From positions 124,001-188,000 of the forward strand of contig JAGHIE010000020.1 in assembly GCA_017887325.1 (NCBI GenBank): a DNA stretch of 64,000 nt, written 5' to 3'. The position numbers and the translations under genes were made by a program. Positions 27,479 to 36,623 of the stretch are shown in pieces. The notes below the pieces were generated by a model. The model ran no database searches. It was given only the letters and a program-made list of their open reading frames with translations, and was not told the DNA's origin. This DNA is from Oscillospiraceae bacterium (GTDB lineage: Bacteria > Bacillota > Clostridia > Oscillospirales > Ruminococcaceae). Position 1 is the first letter of the stretch, and the number at the start of each line of letters is the position of its first letter.

Positions 27479-27598
27479 CTAAACAGTTTTTAAATACTCT
27501 ATCCACATTCTTAAACGTTGATTTTCTACAATTAAACCTTCGTCTACTTCTTCTAAATATATACGTTCCCACTGATAAGTATTTTTGATAAAAATCAT
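27479..27598 (-). pseudogene. Unidentified 39-residue C-terminal-like fragment
   Basis: The minus strand encodes MIFIKNTYQWERIYLEEVDE... ending RLRMWIEYLKTV and a stop. Coding character (amphipathic, charged) is better than chance, but there is no ribosome site, and it lies beside two clearly broken genes. I do not recognise the family. Confidence 0.3.
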
Positions 27599-27633
27599 AT
27601 ATTATATTATTAAATTTTTCATCAATATTTATT

Positions 27634-27960
27634 CAAAGTCTTTCTGCACGATTTTTATAAATCTTTGTTAAATCATCTAGAATAGGTTGAATTTTAACAT
27701 GGTGTTTTAGTATCCATGCAATAGCTATTGCACTATTAGTTATACTTAATTGTAGTTGATTTATTAAAATATCATTATCACAATATTTATTTAGTAATTC
27801 TATTTGATATGGATTTTGATTGCTTACTCCAAAATATTTTACTTTTTTCTTTTAATTTTATAAATGCTTGTACAATTTCTTCTGCTCCATTAAAGCATCT
27901 GGTCTATGTAGTAATAATATATCAAGATACTCTGTATTTAATCTTTTTAAACTATTATCA
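27634..27960 (-). pseudogene. Aldo/keto reductase fragment (YdhF-like)
   Basis: Pieces in several frames read SLKRLNTEYLDILLLHRPDA, then EEIVQAFIKLKEK, YFGVSNQNPYQIELLNKY, ILINQLQLSI and AIAWILKHHVKIQPIL. They match in order the middle and C-terminal parts of YdhF-type aldo/keto reductases (LLLHRPDALM and FGVSNQNP are diagnostic). The N-terminal third with the catalytic Tyr is missing and at least two frame changes are present. It ends abruptly at 27960 against a kinase fragment on the other strand. Confidence 0.75.
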
Positions 27961-28398
27961 AACAGAAATCAACTATTTATATCTTCATTAATCGTAATTA
28001 CAATCTCGCTAACTAGTATAGAGATTCAAAAATTAGTAGACAGTTATAATAAACTAAACAAAAGATTAACTGATTGCATAAATCAAAATTATATTATAAA
28101 AATTAATGAAAAGCAAATGAAATTACAAATTCTACGTTCACAATTTAATCCACATTTTATATAACACGTTAAATTCAATAAGTCCTTTAGCTAATATTTA
28201 TAATGTTCCTGAAATAAAAACAATGGCAACCTCTATATCAGATTTATTAAGATATAATTTAAAAGGAAAACCTATTGTTACATTCATGAATTAGATGAAA
28301 AAAACAGTGATTGAGATATATATGGTTTATCTATTGAGAGTTATATAAACGAAAGAACTATAATAGATATAACTATTCCTAAACAACATTTACAATAA
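27961..28398 (+). pseudogene. YesM-type sensor kinase fragment
   Basis: The plus strand reads SYNKLNKRLTDCINQ, MKLQILRSQFNPHFI, then after a two-base loss LYNTLNSISPLANIYNVPE and LLRYNLKGKPIV, then stops, and near the end ERTIIDITIPKQHLQ. The His motif NPHF(LYN) and the terminal IDITIP strand identify a YesM-type kinase that has lost most of its sensor and ATPase regions. It is probably the remains of a former two-component cassette replaced by the intact pair next door. Confidence 0.75.
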
Positions 28399-28434
28399 TT
28401 ACATTATTGCCTATATAAAAATATTTTTCTATTT

Positions 28435-30024
28435 TTAATCATCATCAATTAATGTACAAACAATTTTTCTATAATCATTAGCAGACATTCCCACATTAGC
28501 ATTAAATATTCTATTAAAGTAACGCATATTAGGATATCCAACTTTTTCTGATATATCACTAACTTTTAAAGTTGTTTCTTTAAGTAATCGTTTAGCTTCT
28601 ACAATTCTTTTTTCAGTCAACAATTGAGTAAAATTTTTATTTGTATATTGCTTTATTAATCTACTTATATATGATGAGTTTCTACTAACATGTTCTGCTA
28701 CATCAGTAAGGCTAATTTGTTTATAAAAGTTTTGATTTATATATTCTTTTATAGTTGATATTAGTATATTATTTTTATTATTAACTGAATCATTTACCAT
28801 GCTACACATATTATAAATCCATTGATTTATAAAATTTAATAAATTTTCCTTTGAATTTATTTGCTTTAAATTTTCATTTATCTCACTAATTGTTTTAGTA
28901 AATCTTATATTATCGTCTTCTATTTGTCCTACAAAAATCATCAAATTTGAAATAATTAATTGAAAAATTGATTTAATTTGTTCCGCAGAATACATCGTTG
29001 AATTTTCAAAAATTATATTAACACAATTTAAAGCACGTTTTAAATTACCAGTTTGTATATGTATATTTAATTGATTTATATATTCTTCTAAATCAGAATA
29101 AACATTAATTTGTTCGGAAATATCATCATAATATATAAAATCATTATTTATATTATTTTCTTGATATTCTATACATGCATATGCTTGTCTTTTTAATACT
29201 TTAACTTGCATTAAACTTTCAGATATACTGCTAATTCCTATTAATAAATTTACAGGATATGTTTTTTCTATAAAATGTTTTATCTGTGAGAACATTTTAT
29301 TATACATACTTTTTTCATTATCTTCTTCAATAGGCATAAAATAATATACTGTATCTCCTAAAGTTAAAGTTATAGGGTTAATTGTGTATTTCTTTATATA
29401 CTTTTCAATAATATAAGAATAATAATAACTTTCTTCGGGCAAAATATTATTTGACAAAGATTTACTCTGAAATATTACTAATCTATATAAATCAAAATTA
29501 TATTCAAAAATTTCCTTTTGTTGAGTCAAAATAGATTTATCAACAATATTATGATTAAATAATATATTTTCCAAAAATTGTTTCTTCAATAAATTATAAT
29601 TTTGTACAAAATAATCTTTAAATATTTTATACATATTTTGCTGTCTATGTTCTTTAATATATTTTTTCTTAGCTTTTTCTACACAATCAAGTGTAAACTG
29701 TGCATCTATAGGCTTTAAAATATAATCAAATACATTATATTTTATTGCAGTTTGTGCATATTCAAATTCTGCATATCCTGTAATCAAAATAACAACACAC
29801 TCTAACTTATTGTTATAAATATATTTTGCAATTTCCAATCCATTTTTTTGTGGCATATTTATATCTGTTAAAACAACTTCTGGGTTGTATTCATCTATTA
29901 TAGAAATAGCTTCATCAACACTTGCTCCTTGTAATATTGTTTTAAATTCTAAAGAAGATTGTTCAATTAATTGTACTAATTTTTCTCTAATTAATTTTTC
30001 ATCATCTACTACCAAAATTTTCAT
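28435..30024 (-). CDS. YesN-type response regulator with AraC domain
   Basis: A 529-residue regulator. The receiver domain has LVVDDE, Asp54 in VLTDINMP and Lys in YILKPID. A long central region follows, and the C-terminal AraC pair reads SLTDVAEHVSRNSSYISRLIK and VSDISEKVGYPNMRYFNRIF. It follows its kinase by 16 bases and, by position, should activate the divergent sugar transporter starting at 32020. A pair of direct repeats at 31892-31923 is a reasonable binding site. Confidence 0.92.
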   Translation of the reverse strand: MKILVVDDEKLIREKLVQLIEQSSLEFKTILQGASVDEAISIIDEYNPEVVLTDINMPQKNGLEIAKYIYNNKLECVVILITGYAEFEYAQTAIKYNVFDYILKPIDAQFTLDCVEKAKKKYIKEHRQQNMYKIFKDYFVQNYNLLKKQFLENILFNHNIVDKSILTQQKEIFEYNFDLYRLVIFQSKSLSNNILPEESYYYSYIIEKYIKKYTINPITLTLGDTVYYFMPIEEDNEKSMYNKMFSQIKHFIEKTYPVNLLIGISSISESLMQVKVLKRQAYACIEYQENNINNDFIYYDDISEQINVYSDLEEYINQLNIHIQTGNLKRALNCVNIIFENSTMYSAEQIKSIFQLIISNLMIFVGQIEDDNIRFTKTISEINENLKQINSKENLLNFINQWIYNMCSMVNDSVNNKNNILISTIKEYINQNFYKQISLTDVAEHVSRNSSYISRLIKQYTNKNFTQLLTEKRIVEAKRLLKETTLKVSDISEKVGYPNMRYFNRIFNANVGMSANDYRKIVCTLIDDD

Positions 30025-30040
30025 AATATTATAATCCTTC

Positions 30041-31807
30041 TTATTGCTCTAATTTTTTAGATAAAAATATTTTTACTTCTGTTCCACCATTATTTAGTTT
30101 TTTAATAACCATACCATAATCTTGTCCATATATTAAGCGTATTCTTTTTTGTATATTTATCAATCCTATGCTGTTATTGTTTTCTTTATCGTCTATAAAT
30201 GTCTCCATACTATAATTATTAATCTTATTGATAATTTCATCTGACATTCCTACACCGTTATCTCTTATTGTAAAAACTATTTTATCATCCTTAAATTTAC
30301 CCAATATTGCAATCATACCTTGCTTTGTCATATTTGAAACACCATGTTTTATTGCATTTTCCACTATTGGTTGTAAAATCAACTTAGGAATAACATAGTG
30401 ATTTAATTTATCATCAATTTCTATTAAAAATAAAATACGTTCTTGATATCTCATTTTTTGAATAAATATATATTCTTTTATATATTTTATTTCGTTTTCT
30501 ATTGTTAAGAAATTAGGGCCTTTTATGCTCATACGCATAATATTAGCTAATGCAACTACTGTTTTTTGGGTTTCTTCTATCTTATTCATTCCAACAAGAC
30601 TATTTATACAATCCAAAGTATTATATAAAAAATGTGGATTTATTTGAGCTTGAAAAGCTTGTATTTCAGCATTTTTCAAAGATAATTCTTTTTCATATAC
30701 AGCTTTACTCAATACATCTACACGTTTAATCATTTCATTATAAACTCTACACAAATCATCAAATTCATCTTTTGATTGTGATTGAATTAAAGCATGTTCA
30801 TCTATTGTATCTGTTTTTTTAAGTTTTAAAATAAATTTATTAAATTGATTAGATACTACTTGTGACGCAAACAAAATAGAACTAATAATAATTATTATAG
30901 ATAATAATATTAAAGCAAAAACTAACCATAAAATTTTATAAAAACCATTATATAAACTGGTTTCATTTATAATACCTACAATTTTGTAATCACTAAACAA
31001 TGAACTATGAGAAATTCCTTTATAATTTATATTATCTATTTTTTTAGTATTTTCTTGTATTATTTCATAACATTCTTGGTTAGATAAATTAGATGAATTG
31101 ATAACAACATTATCACTATCATCTATTAACGCAAAAGATATATCTTTATTATTGTTACTCTCAATAATATTATCAGAAAAAAATCTTAAATTTAAATCAA
31201 TAATAACCATACCTATTTGTTTATCACAATTATCTATGTCATTTTTATAAATTGTTCTTACATAATATAAATGATTTGGTGCCTCATGAGCTAAATAAAC
31301 TTGTCCATGCAATTTCTGTGCAGGTTTTTCATACAGTTCCATTAATTTCTTTACTCTATCCAAAGTATCACTATACACAGCATCAGTAATTATTATTTCA
31401 TCATACATATTTTTTATATATACATTTCTTATATCCACATCGTATAATCTTTCATCACCTTTAGTTAAATGACTATAGCAAAACTTTTGAATAGAATCTT
31501 TTAAAGCAACATATTCTTCTTGTTGCAAATTTGATTGTTGTTGTAATAAATATCCTTGCATTTCATTGTTATAAAACATTTTATCTGTTGATGTTGTTAA
31601 ATTATCTAAGTATTTATCAAAATATGATGTCTTTTCTATAATATATTGTTCTGCTTGTTGAGTAATTAACCCTTTATTTAGTTCAAATGATATATAATAC
31701 AACCCATATCCTATTATTAAGTAACTTAAAAAAACAAACGGTAATATTACAAAAATATATTTATACTTAATTTTAAATTTACTCAAAAACTTGTTTAAAA
31801 TATTCAT
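30041..31807 (-). CDS. YesM-type sensor histidine kinase
   Basis: A 588-residue membrane kinase with an N-terminal transmembrane helix (about 14-36), an extracellular sensor of about 250 residues, a second helix near residues 290-315, then HAMP, the His motif AQINPHFLYNTL, the N-box LILQPIVENAIKHGV and the G-box IRDNGVGM. It forms an operon with the regulator downstream and is transcribed away from the transporter. The extracellular domain resembles dCache-type sensors; direct sensing of a ligand, or contact with the binding protein, are both possible. Confidence 0.92.
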   Translation of the reverse strand: MNILNKFLSKFKIKYKYIFVILPFVFLSYLIIGYGLYYISFELNKGLITQQAEQYIIEKTSYFDKYLDNLTTSTDKMFYNNEMQGYLLQQQSNLQQEEYVALKDSIQKFCYSHLTKGDERLYDVDIRNVYIKNMYDEIIITDAVYSDTLDRVKKLMELYEKPAQKLHGQVYLAHEAPNHLYYVRTIYKNDIDNCDKQIGMVIIDLNLRFFSDNIIESNNNKDISFALIDDSDNVVINSSNLSNQECYEIIQENTKKIDNINYKGISHSSLFSDYKIVGIINETSLYNGFYKILWLVFALILLSIIIIISSILFASQVVSNQFNKFILKLKKTDTIDEHALIQSQSKDEFDDLCRVYNEMIKRVDVLSKAVYEKELSLKNAEIQAFQAQINPHFLYNTLDCINSLVGMNKIEETQKTVVALANIMRMSIKGPNFLTIENEIKYIKEYIFIQKMRYQERILFLIEIDDKLNHYVIPKLILQPIVENAIKHGVSNMTKQGMIAILGKFKDDKIVFTIRDNGVGMSDEIINKINNYSMETFIDDKENNNSIGLINIQKRIRLIYGQDYGMVIKKLNNGGTEVKIFLSKKLEQ

Positions 31808-31891
31808 AATATTAATCTCCTAGTTATATTTATTGTCTATATTATATATTATGTTTATCATTTTTACCATATAAATTATTATAAATATCAA

Positions 31892-31923
31892 AAATTGTGT
31901 ACAAATAGTCATAAATTGTGCAC
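31892..31923 (+). promoter_or_regulatory. Tandem direct repeat, likely AraC/YesN-type regulator site
   Basis: AAATTGTGTAC (31892-31902) and AAATTGTGCAC (31913-31923) are spaced exactly 21 bases, two helical turns, and differ at one base. The second copy abuts where the -35 element would be for a TATGAT -10 at 31942. Direct repeats with this period are the usual sites for AraC-type activators. The adjacent YesN is the candidate protein. Confidence 0.65.
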
Positions 31924-31965
31924 TTATTTTTAACAAAATTATATGATATTATATACACATAGAGA

Positions 31966-31981
31966 TACAAAACGTTTTGTA
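31966..31981 (+). promoter_or_regulatory. Perfect 16-bp palindromic operator
   Basis: TACAAAACGTTTTGTA is a perfect palindrome with a central CG, the form typical of LacI-family operators. It lies downstream of the likely start point of the transporter operon. It does not match the CcpA cre consensus well (no TG...CA at the required positions). No LacI-family gene is in the window. Confidence 0.65.
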
Positions 31982-32019
31982 CATTTAAAGACAAATAACA
32001 AATTTAGGAGGATTAATAT

Positions 32020-33288
32020 ATGAAAAAGTTAAAAGTTATAAGCTGTTTATTAGCATTATGTTTAACAGCAGGTATATCTAGTTGTGGCGCTAGTAATAAT
32101 TCCAAATCTGAAGGAGAAACTGTTCCAGTAAAACTTGCCGTATGGGCTTCTGGTGCAGCAGATAACTTTAATAAAGCTGCAGATGAATTTAATTCTAGAC
32201 AAGATAAAATTAAATTTTCAGTAGAAATGCAATCTGGTGATTATGGACAATTTTTAGGAGCTAAAACTGCTGCAAATGATTTGCCTGATATGTTTTTCCT
32301 TTCTCCTTATTCACAAGTTCAACAATTTGCAAAAAACGGTAAAATATTAGATTTAAGCGACAGAGATTTTGTTGATAAATTATATGATAATGCAAAACCT
32401 TCTGGGGAATACGAAGGAAAAATGTATGCTTATCCTATGTGTCAAGAAATGTTAGGTATATTCTATAATAAAAATATGTTTAAAGATGCACAAATTACAG
32501 AAATCCCAAAAACTGTTACAGAATTTAAAGAAGTTTGTGAAAAATTAAAAGCTAAAGGCTATACTCCATTAGCTGCGACATATAAAGATAGTTGGACTAT
32601 CAACCATGCATTCAGTTGTTTACAAGGTGCAGTTTTACAAGATAATATGGATACTTGGATAGAAGAAATGAATTCAGGCAATGGTTCTTTTGACGTAGAA
32701 AATTCAGATTTAGTATTTAATTTTATGGATATTATGAAAGAATATTCCGGTGAAAATTATATGGACGCTGACTCTACTTCTGGATTTAACGCTTTAGCTA
32801 CAGGCGAAGCTGCTATGTTATTCTCTGGAGAGTTTTCTCTATTAAATTTGGCTAGTATAGACCCTGACTTACCAATTGGGTTATTCGCAGTTCCTGTTAC
32901 AGATAACCCTGAAGATGCAAAATTAGATGTTGACGTTGGTATATGCGTTGCAGTAAATAAAGATGGTAAACATATTGACCAAACTTTAGAAGTATTAGAT
33001 TACATGAGTGATAATACAGATACAAACGGTTGGATGGCAAATACTGCAGATGATATGGGTAGTGCTACTCCTTGTATGGAATACAAAGGAAACTTTAGTG
33101 CTGATTATCTAGAAGATTATCAAAAATATTTAGATGAAAATAATGTTAGACCTTGGGTTTATCAACAATTAGCTTCAGGTGCTAACAATATTATTGCAGA
33201 CACAGTACAAGGATATTTTGCTAATTCAAAAGATAAAGAAACTGTTTTAACTGAACTTGATAGCAAATACAAAGATTTAGTTAAATAA
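32020..33288 (+). CDS. Sugar ABC transporter substrate-binding lipoprotein
   Basis: Family 1 extracellular solute-binding protein of 422 residues. A lipoprotein signal peptide ends in the lipobox GISSCG (Cys22 or so). The mature protein has typical features such as FYNKNMFKDA and AAMLFSGEFSL. It is the first gene of a four-gene operon divergent from a YesM/YesN pair. AGGAGG precedes the start. The ligand is not predictable from sequence alone; oligosaccharides are usual for this family. Confidence 0.92.
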   Translation: MKKLKVISCLLALCLTAGISSCGASNNSKSEGETVPVKLAVWASGAADNFNKAADEFNSRQDKIKFSVEMQSGDYGQFLGAKTAANDLPDMFFLSPYSQVQQFAKNGKILDLSDRDFVDKLYDNAKPSGEYEGKMYAYPMCQEMLGIFYNKNMFKDAQITEIPKTVTEFKEVCEKLKAKGYTPLAATYKDSWTINHAFSCLQGAVLQDNMDTWIEEMNSGNGSFDVENSDLVFNFMDIMKEYSGENYMDADSTSGFNALATGEAAMLFSGEFSLLNLASIDPDLPIGLFAVPVTDNPEDAKLDVDVGICVAVNKDGKHIDQTLEVLDYMSDNTDTNGWMANTADDMGSATPCMEYKGNFSADYLEDYQKYLDENNVRPWVYQQLASGANNIIADTVQGYFANSKDKETVLTELDSKYKDLVK

Positions 33289-33314
33289 AATAATTTAAAG
33301 AGAGGTATAAACAT

Positions 33315-34202
33315 ATGTCAGAATTATTATATAAAAAAAATCGAAGCTTTTATTTTCTTTTAATTATACCTGCTTTATTCTTATATATTTTTTCTTTGAT
33401 TATTCCTTTGGTTTTTGGCACTATCCCATCTTCATTTTATGATTGGAATTTGATAGAAGGCAGTAAAAATTTTATAGGAATTGAGAATTATATTAAACTT
33501 TTTAGTGATAAGGATTTTATCCATTCTTTAATATTTACAATGATTTTAGCATTTTTTACAATTGTAGGTACAAATTTACTTGCATTCTTTACTGCATATT
33601 TTTTAAGTGAGAAATTATTTGGAAAAAGTTTATCTCGTGCAATGTTTTTTATTCCTAATATTATTAGTGGTATTATGGTATCATTTGTATGGGTATTTAT
33701 TTTCACAGGTGCTATTCCATCTTTGGGAAAATCTTTAGGAATAGATTCCCTTGCTAATATAAGTTGGTTTGGAACTCCTCAAATGGCAACAATCAGTATT
33801 ATTATTGTAAGTATATGGCAAGGAACAGGTTTTTTAATGATGCTATATATTACTGGTTTTCAAACAATTCCAACTGATGTTTTAGAAGCTGGTATGTTAG
33901 ATGGTTGTACAGGTATTAAAAAAATTATTAAAATTCAAATTCCACTATTAATGCCAACTATCACAATTAATCTTTTTGTTTCAATAGCAGGTGCTTTTAA
34001 AGCGTTCGATATTCCTTTAGCTTTAACAGCTGGCGGACCATCAAAAAGTACACAAACAATAGCATTAAATACATATAATGATGCTTTTATTTCATTCAAT
34101 ACAGGTTATGCTTCTGCTAAATCTGTAATATTATTTTTAATCGTCGCAATAATAACAATTATACAATTAAGAATTACTAGAAAACAGGAGGTTGAAGCAT
34201 AA
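33315..34202 (+). CDS. Sugar ABC transporter permease (MalF/UgpA type)
   Basis: Six-helix inner-membrane permease of 295 residues. The EAA loop that contacts the ATPase is present (PTDVLEAGMLDGCTGIKKII), as is the N-terminal FYFLLIIPALFLYIFSLIIP helix. It overlaps the next permease by one base. No ATPase gene is present, so a shared MsmK/UgpC-type ATPase encoded elsewhere is expected, as is common in Firmicutes. Confidence 0.92.
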   Translation: MSELLYKKNRSFYFLLIIPALFLYIFSLIIPLVFGTIPSSFYDWNLIEGSKNFIGIENYIKLFSDKDFIHSLIFTMILAFFTIVGTNLLAFFTAYFLSEKLFGKSLSRAMFFIPNIISGIMVSFVWVFIFTGAIPSLGKSLGIDSLANISWFGTPQMATISIIIVSIWQGTGFLMMLYITGFQTIPTDVLEAGMLDGCTGIKKIIKIQIPLLMPTITINLFVSIAGAFKAFDIPLALTAGGPSKSTQTIALNTYNDAFISFNTGYASAKSVILFLIVAIITIIQLRITRKQEVEA

Positions 34203-35032
34203 TGAAAAAAATGAATGAAAAAGCAAGAATGTATATCAATGGAGTACTATTATTAATTCTTGGTATTATTTTTATGCTTCCTGTATTTCTTATAATCTTA
34301 AATGCATTTAAACCTAACAAAGAAATATTAACAGATTTTATATCTTTACCTAAGTATATTTATTTAGATAATTTTACAGAAGCTATGGAAGTTATGAATT
34401 TCTGGTCATCTTTCAAAAATACTTTAATCGTTACTATCCTTACCGTTGCTCTTGCTACATTTTCATCTTTCTTTGCAGCATATGGTATTTCTCATTTAAA
34501 AGGAAAGTTTTCTAACGGATTATATTTATTTTTTGTATTAGGTCAAATAATTCCATTCCATACTGTTATGATAGCAATTTCTGTTTTAGCAACAAAAACA
34601 CATATGACCAATACCCTTTGGGGACTTATCGTTTTAAATAGTGGTTTTTTTAGTGCTTTCGGTATTATGACATTTGTCGGATTTTTAAAAGGTGTTCCTA
34701 AAGAATTAGAAGAAGCTGCTACTTTAGACGGTTGTAATATTTGGAGAACAATGTTTCAAGTTGTTTTTCCACTATTAACACCTACTACTATTACTCTAGC
34801 TGTATTATTCTTTCTTTGGACATGGAACGACTTCTTATTACCAAGTATTTTAAATGGTGAACAAGAATTAAGAACAATTACAGTAAATTTATATATGTTT
34901 AAATCATCTACAAATGCTCAATGGAACTTATTTATAGCAGGATTAACCTTATCTATTATTCCTATTATAATAATATACATATTTGCACAAAAATATATCA
35001 CAAGTGGATTAACATCAGGTGCTATAAAATAA
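34202..35032 (+). CDS. Sugar ABC transporter permease (MalG/UgpE type)
   Basis: Second permease, 276 residues and six predicted helices, with the EAA loop PKELEEAATLDGCNIWRTMF and a C-terminus YITSGLTSGAIK that is typical of the MalG side. AGGAGGTTGA just before the ATG lies inside the end of the preceding gene, so the two are translationally coupled. Confidence 0.92.
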   Translation: MKKMNEKARMYINGVLLLILGIIFMLPVFLIILNAFKPNKEILTDFISLPKYIYLDNFTEAMEVMNFWSSFKNTLIVTILTVALATFSSFFAAYGISHLKGKFSNGLYLFFVLGQIIPFHTVMIAISVLATKTHMTNTLWGLIVLNSGFFSAFGIMTFVGFLKGVPKELEEAATLDGCNIWRTMFQVVFPLLTPTTITLAVLFFLWTWNDFLLPSILNGEQELRTITVNLYMFKSSTNAQWNLFIAGLTLSIIPIIIIYIFAQKYITSGLTSGAIK

Positions 35033-35045
35033 AGGAAGTAACAAT

Positions 35046-36344
35046 ATGATCAAAGTAACAACTCCTAAAAATATTGATAAAAGCAGTGCTTATCCTTTAA
35101 TTATTCTATTTTCTGAAAATAATGATTTACAAGCCATATTACAAAATAAAGAATGTTATATTTTTCAATATGACAATGTAAATATTAGTGATAATGAGTT
35201 AATTAAACAAATAAAAAAATTATCATCAGATTATCAAATAGATGAAAATAGAATTTATATCATTGGAAATTCTGTCACTGGTTCTAATATTTGTTGGAAA
35301 TTACTAGAAAATTATTCTAGGGTTTTTGCTGGTTGCATTATTGTTGATGGCTTTGGAAATCCATATAATATTAGAAATGCCAAATTCATACCTATATTAG
35401 CTTTATCAAGCGAAAATAAAAATATTTCTCAAAATGCTCAAGCAATGATATATTCTTTAAATAGCATTGGAAACAGCTTCTCCTCCTTTGATAAAAATTC
35501 AAATTCCATTACTATTCAAATGATTAATTGGTTGTTTGAGCAATCAAAATCAAATCAATATGAAATAAATTGGATTAAACCTGGATTATGGAATATAGAA
35601 TCAGGAACAATAGATTCATTTTATCTGATTGAAGGCAAACAAAAATCTTTATTAATAGATACAGGTATGGGAAATCTATCAGTAATAAACACCATAAAAA
35701 AACTTACCAATTTACCAATTGAACTTGCGTTGACTCATGCTCATGGAGATCATATGTTGCACGCAGATGAGTTTAATAAAGTCTACATATCTTCTAATGA
35801 AAATAAATTATCAAAAGACTTTTTGAATAAAATGATGCCTAATAAAAATTATGATTTAAATAGCTTTAATCACATAAAAGAAGGTGATATAATTTCTTTA
35901 GGTGAGCATGATATTGAAATATTAAACGCTTTTGGTCATACTCCAGGAAGTTTAGTATTTGTTGATCATAAAAATAAATGTTTATTTTGTGGAGATGCAT
36001 TTGGTTCTGGTATAGGAGTATTAATGGCAATTCCAGGAAATTTACCTTTAAGTGAATATAAAGAAAATTTAATACAATTTTTAGGCAAAACTACAAATAT
36101 TAGAGATTACACACTGTATGGTGGTCATTGGATACAAGAAAGAGGTTTCAACAATGATATTACAAACTATACGCCTCTCACATTTTCTGTGATTGAAGAT
36201 ATGGTTACATTATGTGATAAAATATTAAATAATGATTCTGAATTATCTTGGATTCCAGAAAATAGCAATTGGGTTGATGAAGAAGTCTTTTATATTTCAC
36301 ACAAGACAGCTGCTATGTGGATATGCAAATCTAATATTAAATAG
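35046..36344 (+). CDS. Esterase-like domain fused to a metallo-beta-lactamase-fold hydrolase
   Basis: A 432-residue two-domain protein. The first 165 residues look like a small alpha/beta-hydrolase: IIGNSVTG (Ser76) is a near nucleophile elbow, but the G-x-S-x-G glycine is shifted and I see no clear catalytic His. From about residue 175 it is a metallo-beta-lactamase-fold domain with THAHGDH (His231, His233, Asp235, His236), GHTPGS and CGDAFGSG, so a two-metal site is likely. It closes the transporter operon, 14 bases after the permease, and presumably processes the imported sugar, perhaps an esterified or lactone form. The arrangement is unusual for a sugar operon. Confidence 0.82.
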   Translation: MIKVTTPKNIDKSSAYPLIILFSENNDLQAILQNKECYIFQYDNVNISDNELIKQIKKLSSDYQIDENRIYIIGNSVTGSNICWKLLENYSRVFAGCIIVDGFGNPYNIRNAKFIPILALSSENKNISQNAQAMIYSLNSIGNSFSSFDKNSNSITIQMINWLFEQSKSNQYEINWIKPGLWNIESGTIDSFYLIEGKQKSLLIDTGMGNLSVINTIKKLTNLPIELALTHAHGDHMLHADEFNKVYISSNENKLSKDFLNKMMPNKNYDLNSFNHIKEGDIISLGEHDIEILNAFGHTPGSLVFVDHKNKCLFCGDAFGSGIGVLMAIPGNLPLSEYKENLIQFLGKTTNIRDYTLYGGHWIQERGFNNDITNYTPLTFSVIEDMVTLCDKILNNDSELSWIPENSNWVDEEVFYISHKTAAMWICKSNIK

Positions 36345-36421
36345 TTCGAAATAATTTATAAAAATAATACGAAATCCTAAACCTCAAATTTTAGACAAAA
36401 TTAAATATTAAACTACTATGA

Positions 36422-36459
36422 GATGAGTTCTGTAATTAACTGGACTCATCTTTAGTTTT
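36422..36459 (+). terminator. Terminator after the esterase/MBL gene
   Basis: A stem GATGAGT (36422-36428) with ACTCATC (36444-36450) is followed by TTTAGTTTTTT. It ends the plus-strand transporter operon and directly abuts repeat copy C. Confidence 0.7.
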
Positions 36460-36460
36460 T

Positions 36461-36571
36461 TAATGATAAATACATTATCGCTAATCTTGGCATTATAGAT
36501 AAAAATATTATCTTTGATTTTTATCATGTTTAAAAACACCCCCATATTTTAGATATGAGGGTGTTTTTTTA
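36461..36571 (-). repeat. Dispersed repeat copy C with bidirectional terminator hairpin
   Basis: Matches copy B over gataaatacattatcgctaa (36464-36483), then t..ggcattatagataaaaatat and the hairpin AACACCCcCATAT...ATATGaGGGTGTT with T-runs outside (36534-36571). Only the signal-peptide part of the decayed minus-strand frame is kept; the TVIIDAGH part is missing. It lies between two convergent operons and its hairpin can end both. Confidence 0.72.
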
Positions 36572-36623
36572 GTTCTAAGCAGAATTACTGTATTAAAAAT
36601 TATTACAAACTAATAGTTTAATA

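Noticed and set aside
31966..31981. CcpA catabolite-response element
   Set aside because: The site is a perfect palindrome with central CG but lacks the TG...CA positions of the cre consensus, so it is called only a LacI-family-like operator.
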